A DNA stretch of 64,000 bases, from positions 496,001 to 560,000 of the forward strand of contig NZ_CP107960.1 of assembly GCF_036077095.1 (NCBI RefSeq), written 5' to 3'. The position numbers and the translations under genes are program-made. The DNA comes from Streptomyces sp. NBC_00376 (lineage in GTDB: Bacteria; Actinomycetota; Actinomycetes; Streptomycetales; Streptomycetaceae). A model generated the notes under the pieces. That model worked only from the letters and a program-made list of their open reading frames with translations. It had not been told where the DNA came from and did not search any database. Shown here one piece after another: positions 9,912 through 18,719 of the stretch (positions are counted from its first letter, which is position 1; each line of letters opens with the position of its first letter).

Positions 9912-12900
9912 GTGCCGGATCAGGAACTTGCCGCGGCTGTGCGAGCCGTGACCGCGCTGGCCGAGCGATTCGAGCGGCACGAGGACCGTGACGCTGTGCT
10001 GGGCCTCGGCGTGCTGCCGGCGGCCGCGCCTCTGTGGCGCGCGGCGATGTCACCGCAAGGCACGTCCTTCGAGGCAATGCACGCACTGGCGCGCCTGCAC
10101 TGGGCACGGTGCCTGGCGGAGAGCCCGTCCGACGGACCTGACGAGTTGTACGCGTCGCTGCTCCTCTACTCCCGGGTCGGCAGCCTGGACCGTGGAGTCG
10201 TACCCGACGAGGTGATGGACCTGCTGTCCCGCGGTCCGACCGTCGACCACCGTTTCCTCGGGCCCGAGCAGTGGGGCCGGCGCGCCATCGCGCTGCTCAA
10301 GACGCAGCAGTACACGGACGACCCGGACGAACTCGACCGGGTCGTGGACCTCTTCACCGCGACCGTCACGGCGTACCCGCCCGAGCACCGCTTCTGGCCG
10401 GGAGACATGGCCAATCTCGCGCTGGCACTGCGGATGCGGTTCGAGCGACGCCGCGACGACGCCGACCTGGAGCGCGCGGTGACGACGGCCCGCACCGCCC
10501 TGCGGGAAGGCCCGACCGGCAGTGAACTCGCCAACCTGCTCAACAACTTGAGCAGCGCGTTGACGGTCCGTGCCGGGGAAACGGGAAACCCGGTGGACGC
10601 GACGGAGGCCGTCCAGCTGAGCACCCAGGCACTACGCGGCGCCACGTCGTCCGAACTGCGGCGCATCTGCGAGAGCGGCCTGGTCGCTGCGCTCGCGACG
10701 CGCTTCGAGTTCACGGGCGACGTGGCTGATGTGGACCGTGCGGTGCTGCACGCCCGGGCCGTGGTGGCGGCTTCACCCGACACCGACCCGGCGAACACGC
10801 AGTACCGGTCCAATCTCGGCAACGCACTGCTCACGCAGTTCGAAGTCACACGACGACCCGAGCTTCTGCGCGAGGCCGTCGCATCGATGACCGCCGCGGT
10901 GAAGACCGCGGGGCCCAAGCACGTCAACAGGCCTCTGGCGCTGTCGGGCCTGAGCAGAGTGCTGCACGCCCGCTACCTGCTCAGTGACGACGTCCAGGAC
11001 CTCGACGACGCGGTGGCCTCGATCGAGAACGCGCTGCGGGTGGAACGTGAACGGGGCCGGCCCCGTCCGCAGAGCTTCAACACCCACGGAACCGTGCTCC
11101 GCACCCTCGCGGACGCGACCGGGGAACGCATCCATCTGGACGCGGCCGTGGACGCGCACCGGGAGGCGTTGCGCCTGACGGCGCCGGATCATCCCCAGCG
11201 TGCGATGTACGCGTCCAATCTGGGGAATGTACTCCTGTACCGGCATGAGGGCGGGCCCGACCCGCTTCCCGTCAGCTTCGGCAACGCCCACCTGGAATCC
11301 GGACGCAGGCCGCGGCTGCCACGGGAGATCGAAAAGGGACTGAGCTCGCTGGTTCGCGAGTCCGGTGACGACGACTCGGCAGACCTGGCGGAGGCGGCGG
11401 AAGCCCACCGGCTGGCCGTGCGAGCCACCGGGCAGCACCAGCCGCAGCGGGCCGGCTACCTCAACAACTGGGGCAACAGCGCCCATGCCCGCTTCCGGGC
11501 CACGCAGCAGCGCGCGGACGGCGAGCAGGCTGTCGCCCTGTTCCGGCAGGCGCGCAAGGCCACACCGCCGTACGACCCCGTGCACACGCTCGCCACCCTC
11601 AACCTCGCCGCCACCCTGCTGGACCTGGGCGACGAGCACACGGCGGAGGCGTTGACGCTGTGGCGGGAGGTGGCCGGCGAGCGGTCCGCGCCGCAGTCGT
11701 CCCGGATCGAGTCGGCCGCGTCCTGGGGCAGGGTCGCGGCCGGGCACGGGCAGTGGCGCACCGCGCTGGACGGCTACGCGGCGGCGATCGAACTGCTGCC
11801 GTCGCTCGCCTCGCCCGGGGTGGACCGCGAGGTGCGCGAGCAGCGGCTGGCACGGTGGAGCGGTCTGGCCGCCGAGGCCGCGAGCTGCGCGATCGCCGCC
11901 GGTGACGCCGAGCGTGCGCTGGAACTGCTGGAGCAGGGCCGCGGCGTGCTGTGGTCCCAACTCCTCGACACCCGAGGGGACACGGACCTGTTGCGGACCA
12001 CTGCCCCGGACATCGCGGACCGGCTCGCCGAGGTGGAGGCATCGCTCGACACCTCGCGCGGTCCGCAGGACGTCCATGAGCCCGAGGCGGACGGCGAGGC
12101 ACGCTGGTGGGCGCGGGCCGCCAACCAGCGGCTGGTGTGGGCCGCCGAGCAGGAGGACCTCCTCGCTCGCGCGAGGGAATTGCCGGGCCTCGCGGACTTC
12201 CGCCGGCCTGCGACCGCGGCCCGGCTGCGGCAGGCCGCCGCCGGCGGGCCGGTGGTACTGGTCGTCGTCAGCCGCTGGGGTGCCACCGCCCTGGTGATCG
12301 ACCAGGCGGCCACCACCGTCGTCCCGCTGCCGGACCTCGACCTCGTCGGCACGTTGGAGCGGGTCGTGCGCTACGTGATGGCGTTGGAACGGTACGGGAG
12401 CGGGCGGCGGAACGCCACCGCACGGGTCTCGCTGAACCTCATGGTGACCAGCACCCTCGACTGGCTGTGGGGTGCCGTCGCCGAGCCCGTGCTGACGGCG
12501 CTCGGCCACACCGCACCGCCCGCACCCGGCGAGGCGTGGCCCCGGCTGTGGTGGTGCCCGACCGGACCGCTGGCCCTGCTGCCGCTGCACGCCGCGGCCC
12601 GTGCGACGCCGGACGTGTTCGGCCCGAAGCCGCGGACGGCCGGCGACGCCGTGGTCGACCGGGTGGTGTCGTCGTACACCCCGACGCTGCGCGCGCTGAT
12701 CGAGAGCCGGGCCGCCCGCTCCCCCGCCGACCTGCCGGCCCGGCTGCTTGCCGTCGGCATGCCGGACACCGCAGGTCTCGAACCCCTGCCCCAGGTGGAC
12801 GTCGAACTGGCGGCGCTGCGAGGGATGTTCCCCGCTGTGACGGAACTGCGCGGCACGGCGGCGACCCGACAGGCCGTGCGCGAGGCGCTGCGCGGCCACC

Positions 12901-13325
12901 CTTGGACACACCTGAGCTGCCACGGCGGCCAGAATCTGGCTCGCCCCTCTCGCGGTGGAATCATGCTGTCCGACGGGACGCTGACCATCGCAGATCTGCA
13001 CGCCGACCGTTTCGGGCAGGGCGAGTTCGCGTTCCTCTCGGCCTGCCGCACGGCCATGGGCGGCGTCACGGTTCCCGACGAGGCGATCACCATGGCAAGC
13101 GCACTGCAGTACGCGGGCTGGCGGCACGTCATCGGCACGTTGTGGCCGGTGGGCGCGGACACGGCGGCCCGACTCTGCACCCGGCTGTACGGAGATCTCA
13201 CGGACGCGGGCGGCTTCGACCCCGATTCGACGGCGTACGCCCTGCACGACGCCGTACGGGAGTTGCGGGCCGAGGATCCCCAACAGCCGGTGCGATGGGC
13301 TGCGTTCGCACACTTCGGTGCGTGA
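9912..13325 (+). CDS. CHAT-domain protease with long TPR-like N-terminus
   Basis: A protein of 1,137 residues. Residues about 60-800 are a long helical array of degenerate tetratricopeptide-like repeats (recurring NLGNAL/NLSSAL/NWGNSA motifs). The last 300 residues are a CHAT (caspase HetF associated with TPRs) domain with the catalytic dyad in LSCHGG (His1004) and LSACRTA (Cys1045), followed by GWRHVIGTLWPV. CHAT proteins are clan CD cysteine proteases related to caspases and separase. TPR-CHAT proteins act as inducible proteases in type III-E CRISPR and in predicted conflict systems. The GTG start at 9912 follows GGTGAGG; the frame is open further upstream but overlaps the divergent gene there. 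A TPR gene follows 67 bases downstream. The target and trigger are unknown. Confidence 0.88.
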   Translation: MPDQELAAAVRAVTALAERFERHEDRDAVLGLGVLPAAAPLWRAAMSPQGTSFEAMHALARLHWARCLAESPSDGPDELYASLLLYSRVGSLDRGVVPDEVMDLLSRGPTVDHRFLGPEQWGRRAIALLKTQQYTDDPDELDRVVDLFTATVTAYPPEHRFWPGDMANLALALRMRFERRRDDADLERAVTTARTALREGPTGSELANLLNNLSSALTVRAGETGNPVDATEAVQLSTQALRGATSSELRRICESGLVAALATRFEFTGDVADVDRAVLHARAVVAASPDTDPANTQYRSNLGNALLTQFEVTRRPELLREAVASMTAAVKTAGPKHVNRPLALSGLSRVLHARYLLSDDVQDLDDAVASIENALRVERERGRPRPQSFNTHGTVLRTLADATGERIHLDAAVDAHREALRLTAPDHPQRAMYASNLGNVLLYRHEGGPDPLPVSFGNAHLESGRRPRLPREIEKGLSSLVRESGDDDSADLAEAAEAHRLAVRATGQHQPQRAGYLNNWGNSAHARFRATQQRADGEQAVALFRQARKATPPYDPVHTLATLNLAATLLDLGDEHTAEALTLWREVAGERSAPQSSRIESAASWGRVAAGHGQWRTALDGYAAAIELLPSLASPGVDREVREQRLARWSGLAAEAASCAIAAGDAERALELLEQGRGVLWSQLLDTRGDTDLLRTTAPDIADRLAEVEASLDTSRGPQDVHEPEADGEARWWARAANQRLVWAAEQEDLLARARELPGLADFRRPATAARLRQAAAGGPVVLVVVSRWGATALVIDQAATTVVPLPDLDLVGTLERVVRYVMALERYGSGRRNATARVSLNLMVTSTLDWLWGAVAEPVLTALGHTAPPAPGEAWPRLWWCPTGPLALLPLHAAARATPDVFGPKPRTAGDAVVDRVVSSYTPTLRALIESRAARSPADLPARLLAVGMPDTAGLEPLPQVDVELAALRGMFPAVTELRGTAATRQAVREALRGHPWTHLSCHGGQNLARPSRGGIMLSDGTLTIADLHADRFGQGEFAFLSACRTAMGGVTVPDEAITMASALQYAGWRHVIGTLWPVGADTAARLCTRLYGDLTDAGGFDPDSTAYALHDAVRELRAEDPQQPVRWAAFAHFGA

Positions 13326-13392
13326 GAGCTGGGTGCGATGCGGTGAAACGTAATACATTGCTGGACGAACTCACCGAGGAGGCGCCGAGCAC

Positions 13393-14109
13393 ATGGTCGT
13401 GTCGGATTCGTCGCCGGAGCTGCCCCCGGACGTCATGCGCCGCATGGATATCGCCCTCGACCTGAGCGAAGGGGGCCTGCACCAGCAGGCGGAGCCCGAA
13501 CTGCGCGCGCTCCTCGCCGACTTCGAACGACTCCTGGGCCCGACGCACGACGAGACCATCGCCCTCTACGACGCCCTCGGCCACACGCTCTACCAGCTGG
13601 AACGCCTCCCGGAGGCAGAGGCGATGCACCGCGAGGCGCTGTCCCGCAGCCGCCGCGCCCACGGCCCCGACCACCCGGCCACGCTTGCGTACGCCCACAA
13701 CCTCGGCGCCGCGTTGAGCATGGCCGGACACACCGAGGAGGGCATCGGCCTCCTCACCGACACGGCCGAACGCCGCGACCGGCTGCTCGGGCCCGACCGC
13801 CCGGAAACGCTTCGGACGGCCGCCACGCTCGGTTCGATCCTCTACTCGGCAGGTCGGAGCGAACAAGGCCTGGCAATCCTGGAGCACGTCCACGGCCGGA
13901 GCCTGGCCGTCCTCGGTCACGACGACGATCTGACCATGTCGGTCTGCAGTGACCTGGTCGCGGCCCTCCATACCTCCGGCCGCCGGCAGGAGGCGGCGAC
14001 GATGCTGGCCGGCCTCCTCAGGACCTACGAGCAGGTGCTCGGTCCGAACGACATCACTACCCTGCGGACGCGGCAGCGGCTGGCGGCGATGGGCTGGATC
14101 ATCAGGTGA
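13393..14109 (+). CDS. TPR protein, kinesin-light-chain type
   Basis: A 238-residue protein made of four to five 42-residue tetratricopeptide repeats of the kinesin-light-chain/NPHP3 type (signatures ALGHTLYQLERLPEAE, NLGAALSMAGHTEEG, TLGSILYSAGRSEQG). There is no signal peptide or catalytic domain. ATG 13393 follows GAGGAGG at a good distance. The gene lies 67 bases after the CHAT-protease gene on the same strand and is probably in its operon, so it may recruit or regulate the protease. A strong hairpin just after its stop ends the transcript. Many actinobacteria carry stand-alone proteins of this sort, so the link is positional inference. Confidence 0.8.
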   Translation: MVVSDSSPELPPDVMRRMDIALDLSEGGLHQQAEPELRALLADFERLLGPTHDETIALYDALGHTLYQLERLPEAEAMHREALSRSRRAHGPDHPATLAYAHNLGAALSMAGHTEEGIGLLTDTAERRDRLLGPDRPETLRTAATLGSILYSAGRSEQGLAILEHVHGRSLAVLGHDDDLTMSVCSDLVAALHTSGRRQEAATMLAGLLRTYEQVLGPNDITTLRTRQRLAAMGWIIR

Positions 14110-14170
14110 ATGGGGCGGATGTCTCGACGGGACCAAATATCGCGGCGCCCGCGAAGGTTGCGGCGACGTC

Positions 14171-14206
14171 GAGACCCCGGCAGGGAAAGGTCCTTGCCGG
14201 GGTCTC
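14171..14206. terminator. Bidirectional hairpin terminator
   Basis: The arms GAGACCCCGGCA (14171-14182) and TGCCGGGGTCTC (14195-14206) are perfectly complementary over 12 bases, and the stem can extend inward through a G-U pair. The hairpin sits between the convergent TPR gene and adenosine-deaminase-like gene and should stop transcription from both sides. Confidence 0.85.
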
Positions 14207-14227
14207 GGCGCGAACTGCCGTGCGCGT

Positions 14228-15244
14228 CTAGCGGTTCGCGTAGGCGTCGAGTTCCGCCAGGAAGCGGTCGCGGATCGCCGGGGCCGCCCAGGAGATGTCG
14301 ATCGCGTTGCGCTGGAGGCGGACCAGGTCGGCGTCCGTGAGGGAAGCCGGGGCCGGGCGCAGGGCGGCCAGGTTCTCGGCGACGTAGCCGGGGAAGTAGG
14401 CCGGGTCGTCGGAGTTGACCGTGACCTTGACGTCCTGGTCGAGCAGGGCGCGGATCTCGGCGGCCTTCAGGCCGTCCGTGACGTGCGAGTTGGAGATCGG
14501 GCAGACCGTGAGGCCGAGGCCCTTCTCGCGGATGGCGGCGATCAGCGCCGGCTCCTCCAGGGCGTTGACGCCGTGGTCGATGCGGTCGACACCGATCTCC
14601 TCGATCACCTGGCGGATGTGCTCGGTGGAGTTCTTCTGGTCCACGTCGCAGTGCATCGTCAGTCGGTAGCCCTCGGCGCGGGCCCGCGCGAACACCTCGC
14701 GGAACTTGACCGGCGGGTTGCCCGCCTCGTCCGAGTCGAGGCCGACGCCCACGATCCAGTCCTTGTACGGCAGGGACTGCACCAGGGTCGTCATGGCGAA
14801 CTCGGCCTGGAAGTCGCGCAGGAAGCACATGACGAGCCGGCCGGTGAAGCCGGTCGCGCGCTCCGCGTCGTCCAGGGCGCGGGTCAGGCCGCGGATCACG
14901 GTGTCGAACGCGACGCCGCGCGCGGTGTGCGCCTGCGGGTCGAAGAAGATCTCCGCGTAACGCACGTTCTGGGAGTGGGCCTTGGCCGCGTAGGCCGCCG
15001 CGAGGTCGTAGAAGTCCTGCTCGGTTCGGAGGACGGACATGCCCTCGTAGTAGACGGCGAGGAATCCGGGCAGGTCGTCGAAGTCGTACGCGGCCTGCAG
15101 CGCGGCTTCGTCGGCGTACGGCAGCTCGACACCGTTGCGCTCGGCGAGCGCGAACTTGAGGCCGGGCTCCAGGGTGCCCTCGATGTGCAGGTGCAGCTCG
15201 CACTTGGGCAGTCCGGCGATGAACGCGTCGACGTTCATGGTCAT
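14228..15244 (-). CDS. add: Adenosine/adenine deaminase family protein (variant active site)
   Basis: A 338-residue amidohydrolase of the adenosine deaminase family, expected to hydrolytically deaminate a purine base or nucleoside. The N-terminal metal motif HLHIEG (His18, His20) and the C-terminal IDHG and VNSDDP motifs are present and intact. The region that normally reads HAGE and carries the catalytic Glu reads HCDVDQ from His198 on, so substrate or mechanism may differ from true Add. ATG 15244 follows GAGGAG; an in-frame TTG at 15256 is less likely. It lies 29 bases after the amidohydrolase-type adenine deaminase gene, with the NCS1 permease further upstream, so it probably belongs to a purine-uptake and deamination operon. 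Confidence 0.82.
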   Translation of the reverse strand: MTMNVDAFIAGLPKCELHLHIEGTLEPGLKFALAERNGVELPYADEAALQAAYDFDDLPGFLAVYYEGMSVLRTEQDFYDLAAAYAAKAHSQNVRYAEIFFDPQAHTARGVAFDTVIRGLTRALDDAERATGFTGRLVMCFLRDFQAEFAMTTLVQSLPYKDWIVGVGLDSDEAGNPPVKFREVFARARAEGYRLTMHCDVDQKNSTEHIRQVIEEIGVDRIDHGVNALEEPALIAAIREKGLGLTVCPISNSHVTDGLKAAEIRALLDQDVKVTVNSDDPAYFPGYVAENLAALRPAPASLTDADLVRLQRNAIDISWAAPAIRDRFLAELDAYANR

Positions 15245-15273
15245 GATGCTCCTCAACTCCTGAGTTCTGTAAG

Positions 15274-17058
15274 TCAGTTGGCGACCGGGGCGGCGGCCGG
15301 GTCGAGGATGTCGACGACGTCCTGCGTGTGGTAGTTCACGACGCCGAGGTCGGTGACGGCGTACTCGGGGATCGCGGTGATCTCCAGGAAGATCAGGAAG
15401 CCGAAGGCGGACGGGAGTTCGCAGCCGAGCGCGCGGGCGGCGGCCTCCAGGCGGTCCTCGGCGGCGGCCATCTCCTCGGGCGCGAGGTCGGCGACGATGC
15501 CGGCCACGGGCAGCGGCAGGAACTCCTTGATCTCGCCGTTCTCGACGACGACCTGGCCGCCGCCGTGCTCGGAGAGGTGGTTGACGGCGAGCGCGATGTC
15601 GGCACGGTCGGCGCCGACGCAGATGATGTTGTTGTCGTCGGGCGCGGCGGAGGAGGCGATGGCGCCGGAGCGCAGCCCGAAGCCGTTGATCATCGCGGTG
15701 ACGGTGGCGCCGTCGTTCTTGCCGTAGCGCTCGGAGACCGTGACGTAGAGGGCGTCGCGGTCGGTGTCGGCGCGGACCGTGCCGTCGACGACGGGCAGCG
15801 TCATCGGCACGCCCTTGCGGACGAACGGAACGGTGCGGTCCATCTCGACGACGAGCACGTCCGCGCTGTCGCCCTCGGCGCGCACGCCGATGCCGTCGGC
15901 GGTGACGGGGGCGACCTGGAAGGCCGGGGACAGGGCGGCGGAACGCTCGGGTGCCACGGGGGCGTCGAGCGTGCGGCCGCCCTCGGCGACCAGCTCGCCG
16001 CGCGCGAAGACCCGCTCGACCTGGAAGGACTCGGGAGAGTCGACGATGAGCACGTCGGCGTAGCGGCCGGGCGTGATCGAGCCGACGAGGTGGTCGATGC
16101 GGTACATCTCGGCGCAGTTGAGGGTGGCCATCTGGATCGCCTCGACAGGCGTCACGCCCGCCTTGATCGCCATGCGGACCAGCTTGTCGAGGTGGCCCTC
16201 GCGCAGGATGTCGGCGACGTGCATGTCGTCGGTGCAGAAGCCGACGCGGCGGGACTGGGCGCCGAACTCGGTGACGGTGCGCACGTTCTCGTTCATGAAG
16301 TGCGCGACGGACGACTCGCGGATCAGCAGGGACATGCCGGCCCGGAGCTTCAGCAGGGCCTCCTCGGCGGTGTAGCTCTCGTGGTCGAGGCGGACACCGG
16401 CGGCGGACAGGGCGTTGATGGTGGTGGGGGCGGCCATCGGGGCGCAGCCGAAGATCGGCAGGCGGTTGCGGTGGGCGAGTTCGAGGGCGCGCAGCACCTT
16501 CTCGTCACGGTTGAGGACGAACTCGGCGACGGTCTCCCACACGCCGAAGCATTCCGCCCACTCCTGGGTCTCGGCGTGCTCGTCGGGCCCGAAGGAGAAG
16601 CCGACCGTCGTCTCGGGCAGCGTGTACGGCGTCTTGAACGGCGCGCCCCAGAAGATCTTCATCGGCGACGCGTCGGCCTCGCGCAGCGCCTCGCGCACCC
16701 CGTCGAGCCCGGCGACGACGAGGAACTGGTCGAGCCCGGAGATCACCGAGGTGGTGCCGTAGCGGACGGCGGCGTCGGCGAACATCGTCACCGACAGCTT
16801 GGAGCACTCCAGGTGAAGATGGCCGTCGATGAGACCCGGGGTGAGGTACTTGCCGGTCGCGTCGACGATCTCCGTGTCCGGGCCCTCGTACGCGGCGACG
16901 TCGCCGGTGGCGGCGATGCGGTCGCCGGTGATGGCGACGTCGGCCGGGTAGATCTCACCGGTGCAGACGTTGACGAGTTGCCCGCCGCGGATGATCCGGT
17001 CGGCCTTGACGACTCCCTCACCGGCATCGATGAGCTGGCGGAGGCTGGGCTGGTTCAT
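15274..17058 (-). CDS. ade: Adenine deaminase (Ade-type amidohydrolase, variant)
   Basis: A 594-residue protein with the two-part layout of Bacillus-type adenine deaminase: an amidohydrolase barrel (metal motif DGHLHLE, His80 and His82; LDHESYTAEEALLKLRAG; FCTDDMH) and a C-terminal domain of about 180 residues. The family converts adenine to hypoxanthine and ammonia. Where Ade proteins usually have a conserved HAP motif this one reads CAP (Cys205), so exact specificity is uncertain. ATG 17058 is preceded by GGAG about ten bases away. It lies between the NCS1 permease gene (50 bases upstream) and the add-like gene (29 bases downstream), and is likely controlled by the divergent LacI protein. 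The intended pathway is uptake and deamination of adenine or a related purine. Confidence 0.85.
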   Translation of the reverse strand: MNQPSLRQLIDAGEGVVKADRIIRGGQLVNVCTGEIYPADVAITGDRIAATGDVAAYEGPDTEIVDATGKYLTPGLIDGHLHLECSKLSVTMFADAAVRYGTTSVISGLDQFLVVAGLDGVREALREADASPMKIFWGAPFKTPYTLPETTVGFSFGPDEHAETQEWAECFGVWETVAEFVLNRDEKVLRALELAHRNRLPIFGCAPMAAPTTINALSAAGVRLDHESYTAEEALLKLRAGMSLLIRESSVAHFMNENVRTVTEFGAQSRRVGFCTDDMHVADILREGHLDKLVRMAIKAGVTPVEAIQMATLNCAEMYRIDHLVGSITPGRYADVLIVDSPESFQVERVFARGELVAEGGRTLDAPVAPERSAALSPAFQVAPVTADGIGVRAEGDSADVLVVEMDRTVPFVRKGVPMTLPVVDGTVRADTDRDALYVTVSERYGKNDGATVTAMINGFGLRSGAIASSAAPDDNNIICVGADRADIALAVNHLSEHGGGQVVVENGEIKEFLPLPVAGIVADLAPEEMAAAEDRLEAAARALGCELPSAFGFLIFLEITAIPEYAVTDLGVVNYHTQDVVDILDPAAAPVAN

Positions 17059-17108
17059 GGTGGTTCGGCTCCAGGAGAAGACGTACGGGGTGAGGGAGTC
17101 GGGGCGGT

Positions 17109-18578
17109 TCAGAGGGTGGCGGTCAGCTCGGCCTCGGCGCGCACGGTGCGCCGGGCCAGCAGCCAGTAGGTGACGCCGGCGACGAGGGCGCCCGCGAAGA
17201 CGGACAGGTCCAGGCCGCCGGCGGCGTCGGACAGCGGTCCGGTGAAGACGGTCGAGTCGACCCAGAGAACGGCGGCCGCGAAGCCGAGCAGGACGGCGAT
17301 CAGACCGGCGGGGCGGACGCCGCCCTTGTGCCAGTAGATGCCCTCGCTGCCGCTCTCCTTCGGGAAGAGGGACGGCACGTGGTAGCGGCCTCGGCGCAGC
17401 GCCCAATCGGTGAGGTAGACGGCGGCCCAGGGGCCGAGCCACAGCACGATGAGGCTGAGGAAGTTCGAGAGCAGCGTGTAGAAGTCGGCGGAGAAGACGG
17501 CCCACAGGGTGATGGCCGTGCACAGCGTGAGGTCGACGAAGACGACCATCCAGCGCTTGATCGGGATGCCGACGGCAAGCAGGTTCAGGCCCGAGGAGTA
17601 CATGTCCGTGGTGTTCACGGCGAGCAGCGAGACGATCGCGAGCAGCAGGTACGGGGTGGTGAACCAGCCGGGCAGGATCTCCGGGAGCCCGGAGACGGGG
17701 TCGGCGGCGTTCGTGGTCGCGGTGGCGACGGCGGCGCCGAGGACCTGGAGCAGGATGTTGGGCACCATGCCGCCGAGCGCGGCGCAGGCGAAGACCTTGC
17801 GGGGCGCGGAGTCGGCGGGCAGGTAGCGCGAGTAGTCACTGCCCATGTCGGCCCAGGACAGGCCGCCGGACGCGGTGACCATGGCGAGCACGAGGGAGAT
17901 CGTCACGAGGGACGGCGCGTCGCCGTGGGTGCCGAAGTCGGCCTTGGGGAAGACGAGGACGGCCATGACGGCGAACATCGCGGCGAAGATCCAGGCGAAG
18001 TACTTCTGGACCTTCATGATCAGGTGGTAGCCGGACAGCGGCAGCAGCATCTGCAGCCCGGCGGCGACCGCGATGACCAGCAGTTTCACCGGCGTGCCGG
18101 CGGTGACGCCGGCCTGGTCGAGCAGGGCGAGCCCGGCGAGCACGATCAGCACCATGCCGCCGGCCTCGAAGCCGACGAGCATGACCCAGCTGAGCAGCGC
18201 GGGCAGCTTGCCGCCGCGCGGGCCGAACGCGGCGCGCGAGACGGAGTGGGTGGAGGTGCCGGTGCGCGGGCCCTGGAGGCTGGTGAGGCCGGTGACGGCG
18301 AAGCCCAGGATGTTGCCGACGACGATGAGCGCGACCGCGTACCAGAAGGACAGGCCGAAGGAGACGACGAGCGCTCCGTAGACCACGGTGAACACGGTGG
18401 TGTTGGTGCCGGCCCACAGCCCGAACAGGCGGCTGGGGCCGCCCTGGCGTTCGGCGTCGGGGACGGCATCGATGCCGCGCTGCTCGACCGTGAAGACGGA
18501 GGCGGAGCCTTCCGGGGTCTTCGGGGGGTCGGCGGGCGCGGGAGATGCGAGCGGGGCGGAGCGGGTGGCCTCGGCCAT
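17109..18578 (-). CDS. NCS1-family purine/cytosine permease
   Basis: A 489-residue integral membrane transporter with about 12 transmembrane segments. The LWAGTNTTVF motif near residue 55 and GSDYSRYLP in the middle are characteristic of NCS1 nucleobase:cation symporters (CodB, PurP-like and allantoin permeases). It should import a purine or pyrimidine base. ATG 18578 follows AAAGGACG. It is the first gene of the minus-strand purine operon; its promoter region contains three identical LacI-type operators, the nearest about 35 bases before the start codon. Given the two deaminases downstream, adenine or a modified purine is the likely cargo. Confidence 0.88.
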   Translation of the reverse strand: MAEATRSAPLASPAPADPPKTPEGSASVFTVEQRGIDAVPDAERQGGPSRLFGLWAGTNTTVFTVVYGALVVSFGLSFWYAVALIVVGNILGFAVTGLTSLQGPRTGTSTHSVSRAAFGPRGGKLPALLSWVMLVGFEAGGMVLIVLAGLALLDQAGVTAGTPVKLLVIAVAAGLQMLLPLSGYHLIMKVQKYFAWIFAAMFAVMAVLVFPKADFGTHGDAPSLVTISLVLAMVTASGGLSWADMGSDYSRYLPADSAPRKVFACAALGGMVPNILLQVLGAAVATATTNAADPVSGLPEILPGWFTTPYLLLAIVSLLAVNTTDMYSSGLNLLAVGIPIKRWMVVFVDLTLCTAITLWAVFSADFYTLLSNFLSLIVLWLGPWAAVYLTDWALRRGRYHVPSLFPKESGSEGIYWHKGGVRPAGLIAVLLGFAAAVLWVDSTVFTGPLSDAAGGLDLSVFAGALVAGVTYWLLARRTVRAEAELTATL

Positions 18579-18612
18579 GGTCGGCAGGCGTCCTTTGCGG
18601 GGTGAGCGGAGT

Positions 18613-18628
18613 GCCTAAACGTTTTGGC
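18613..18628. promoter_or_regulatory. LacI-type operator, site 1 (permease-proximal)
   Basis: GCCTAAACGTTTTGGC, an almost perfect palindrome centred on CG as LacI/GalR proteins require. It lies about 35 bases upstream of the permease start. The same element recurs twice more, with centres exactly 34 bases apart. Confidence 0.8.
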
Positions 18629-18646
18629 ATCGAGCCGGGCGCCATT

Positions 18647-18662
18647 GCCCAAACGTTTTGGC
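18647..18662. promoter_or_regulatory. LacI-type operator, site 2 (central)
   Basis: GCCCAAACGTTTTGGC, differing from sites 1 and 3 at one base. It sits midway in the divergent promoter region, 34 bases centre-to-centre from each neighbour. Confidence 0.78.
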
Positions 18663-18680
18663 GATGGTTCGGAAGGTAAT

Positions 18681-18696
18681 GCCTAAACGTTTTGGC
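18681..18696. promoter_or_regulatory. LacI-type operator, site 3 (regulator-proximal)
   Basis: GCCTAAACGTTTTGGC, identical to site 1. It ends 23 bases before the regulator's start codon, so binding here should repress the regulator gene itself. Confidence 0.8.
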
Positions 18697-18719
18697 AGTC
18701 AATCTGTAAGCTCACGGTC

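Noticed and set aside
10773..13358. 861-codon minus-strand frame opposite the CHAT-TPR gene
   Set aside because: Antisense shadow; the plus strand carries TPR repeats and the CHAT dyad.
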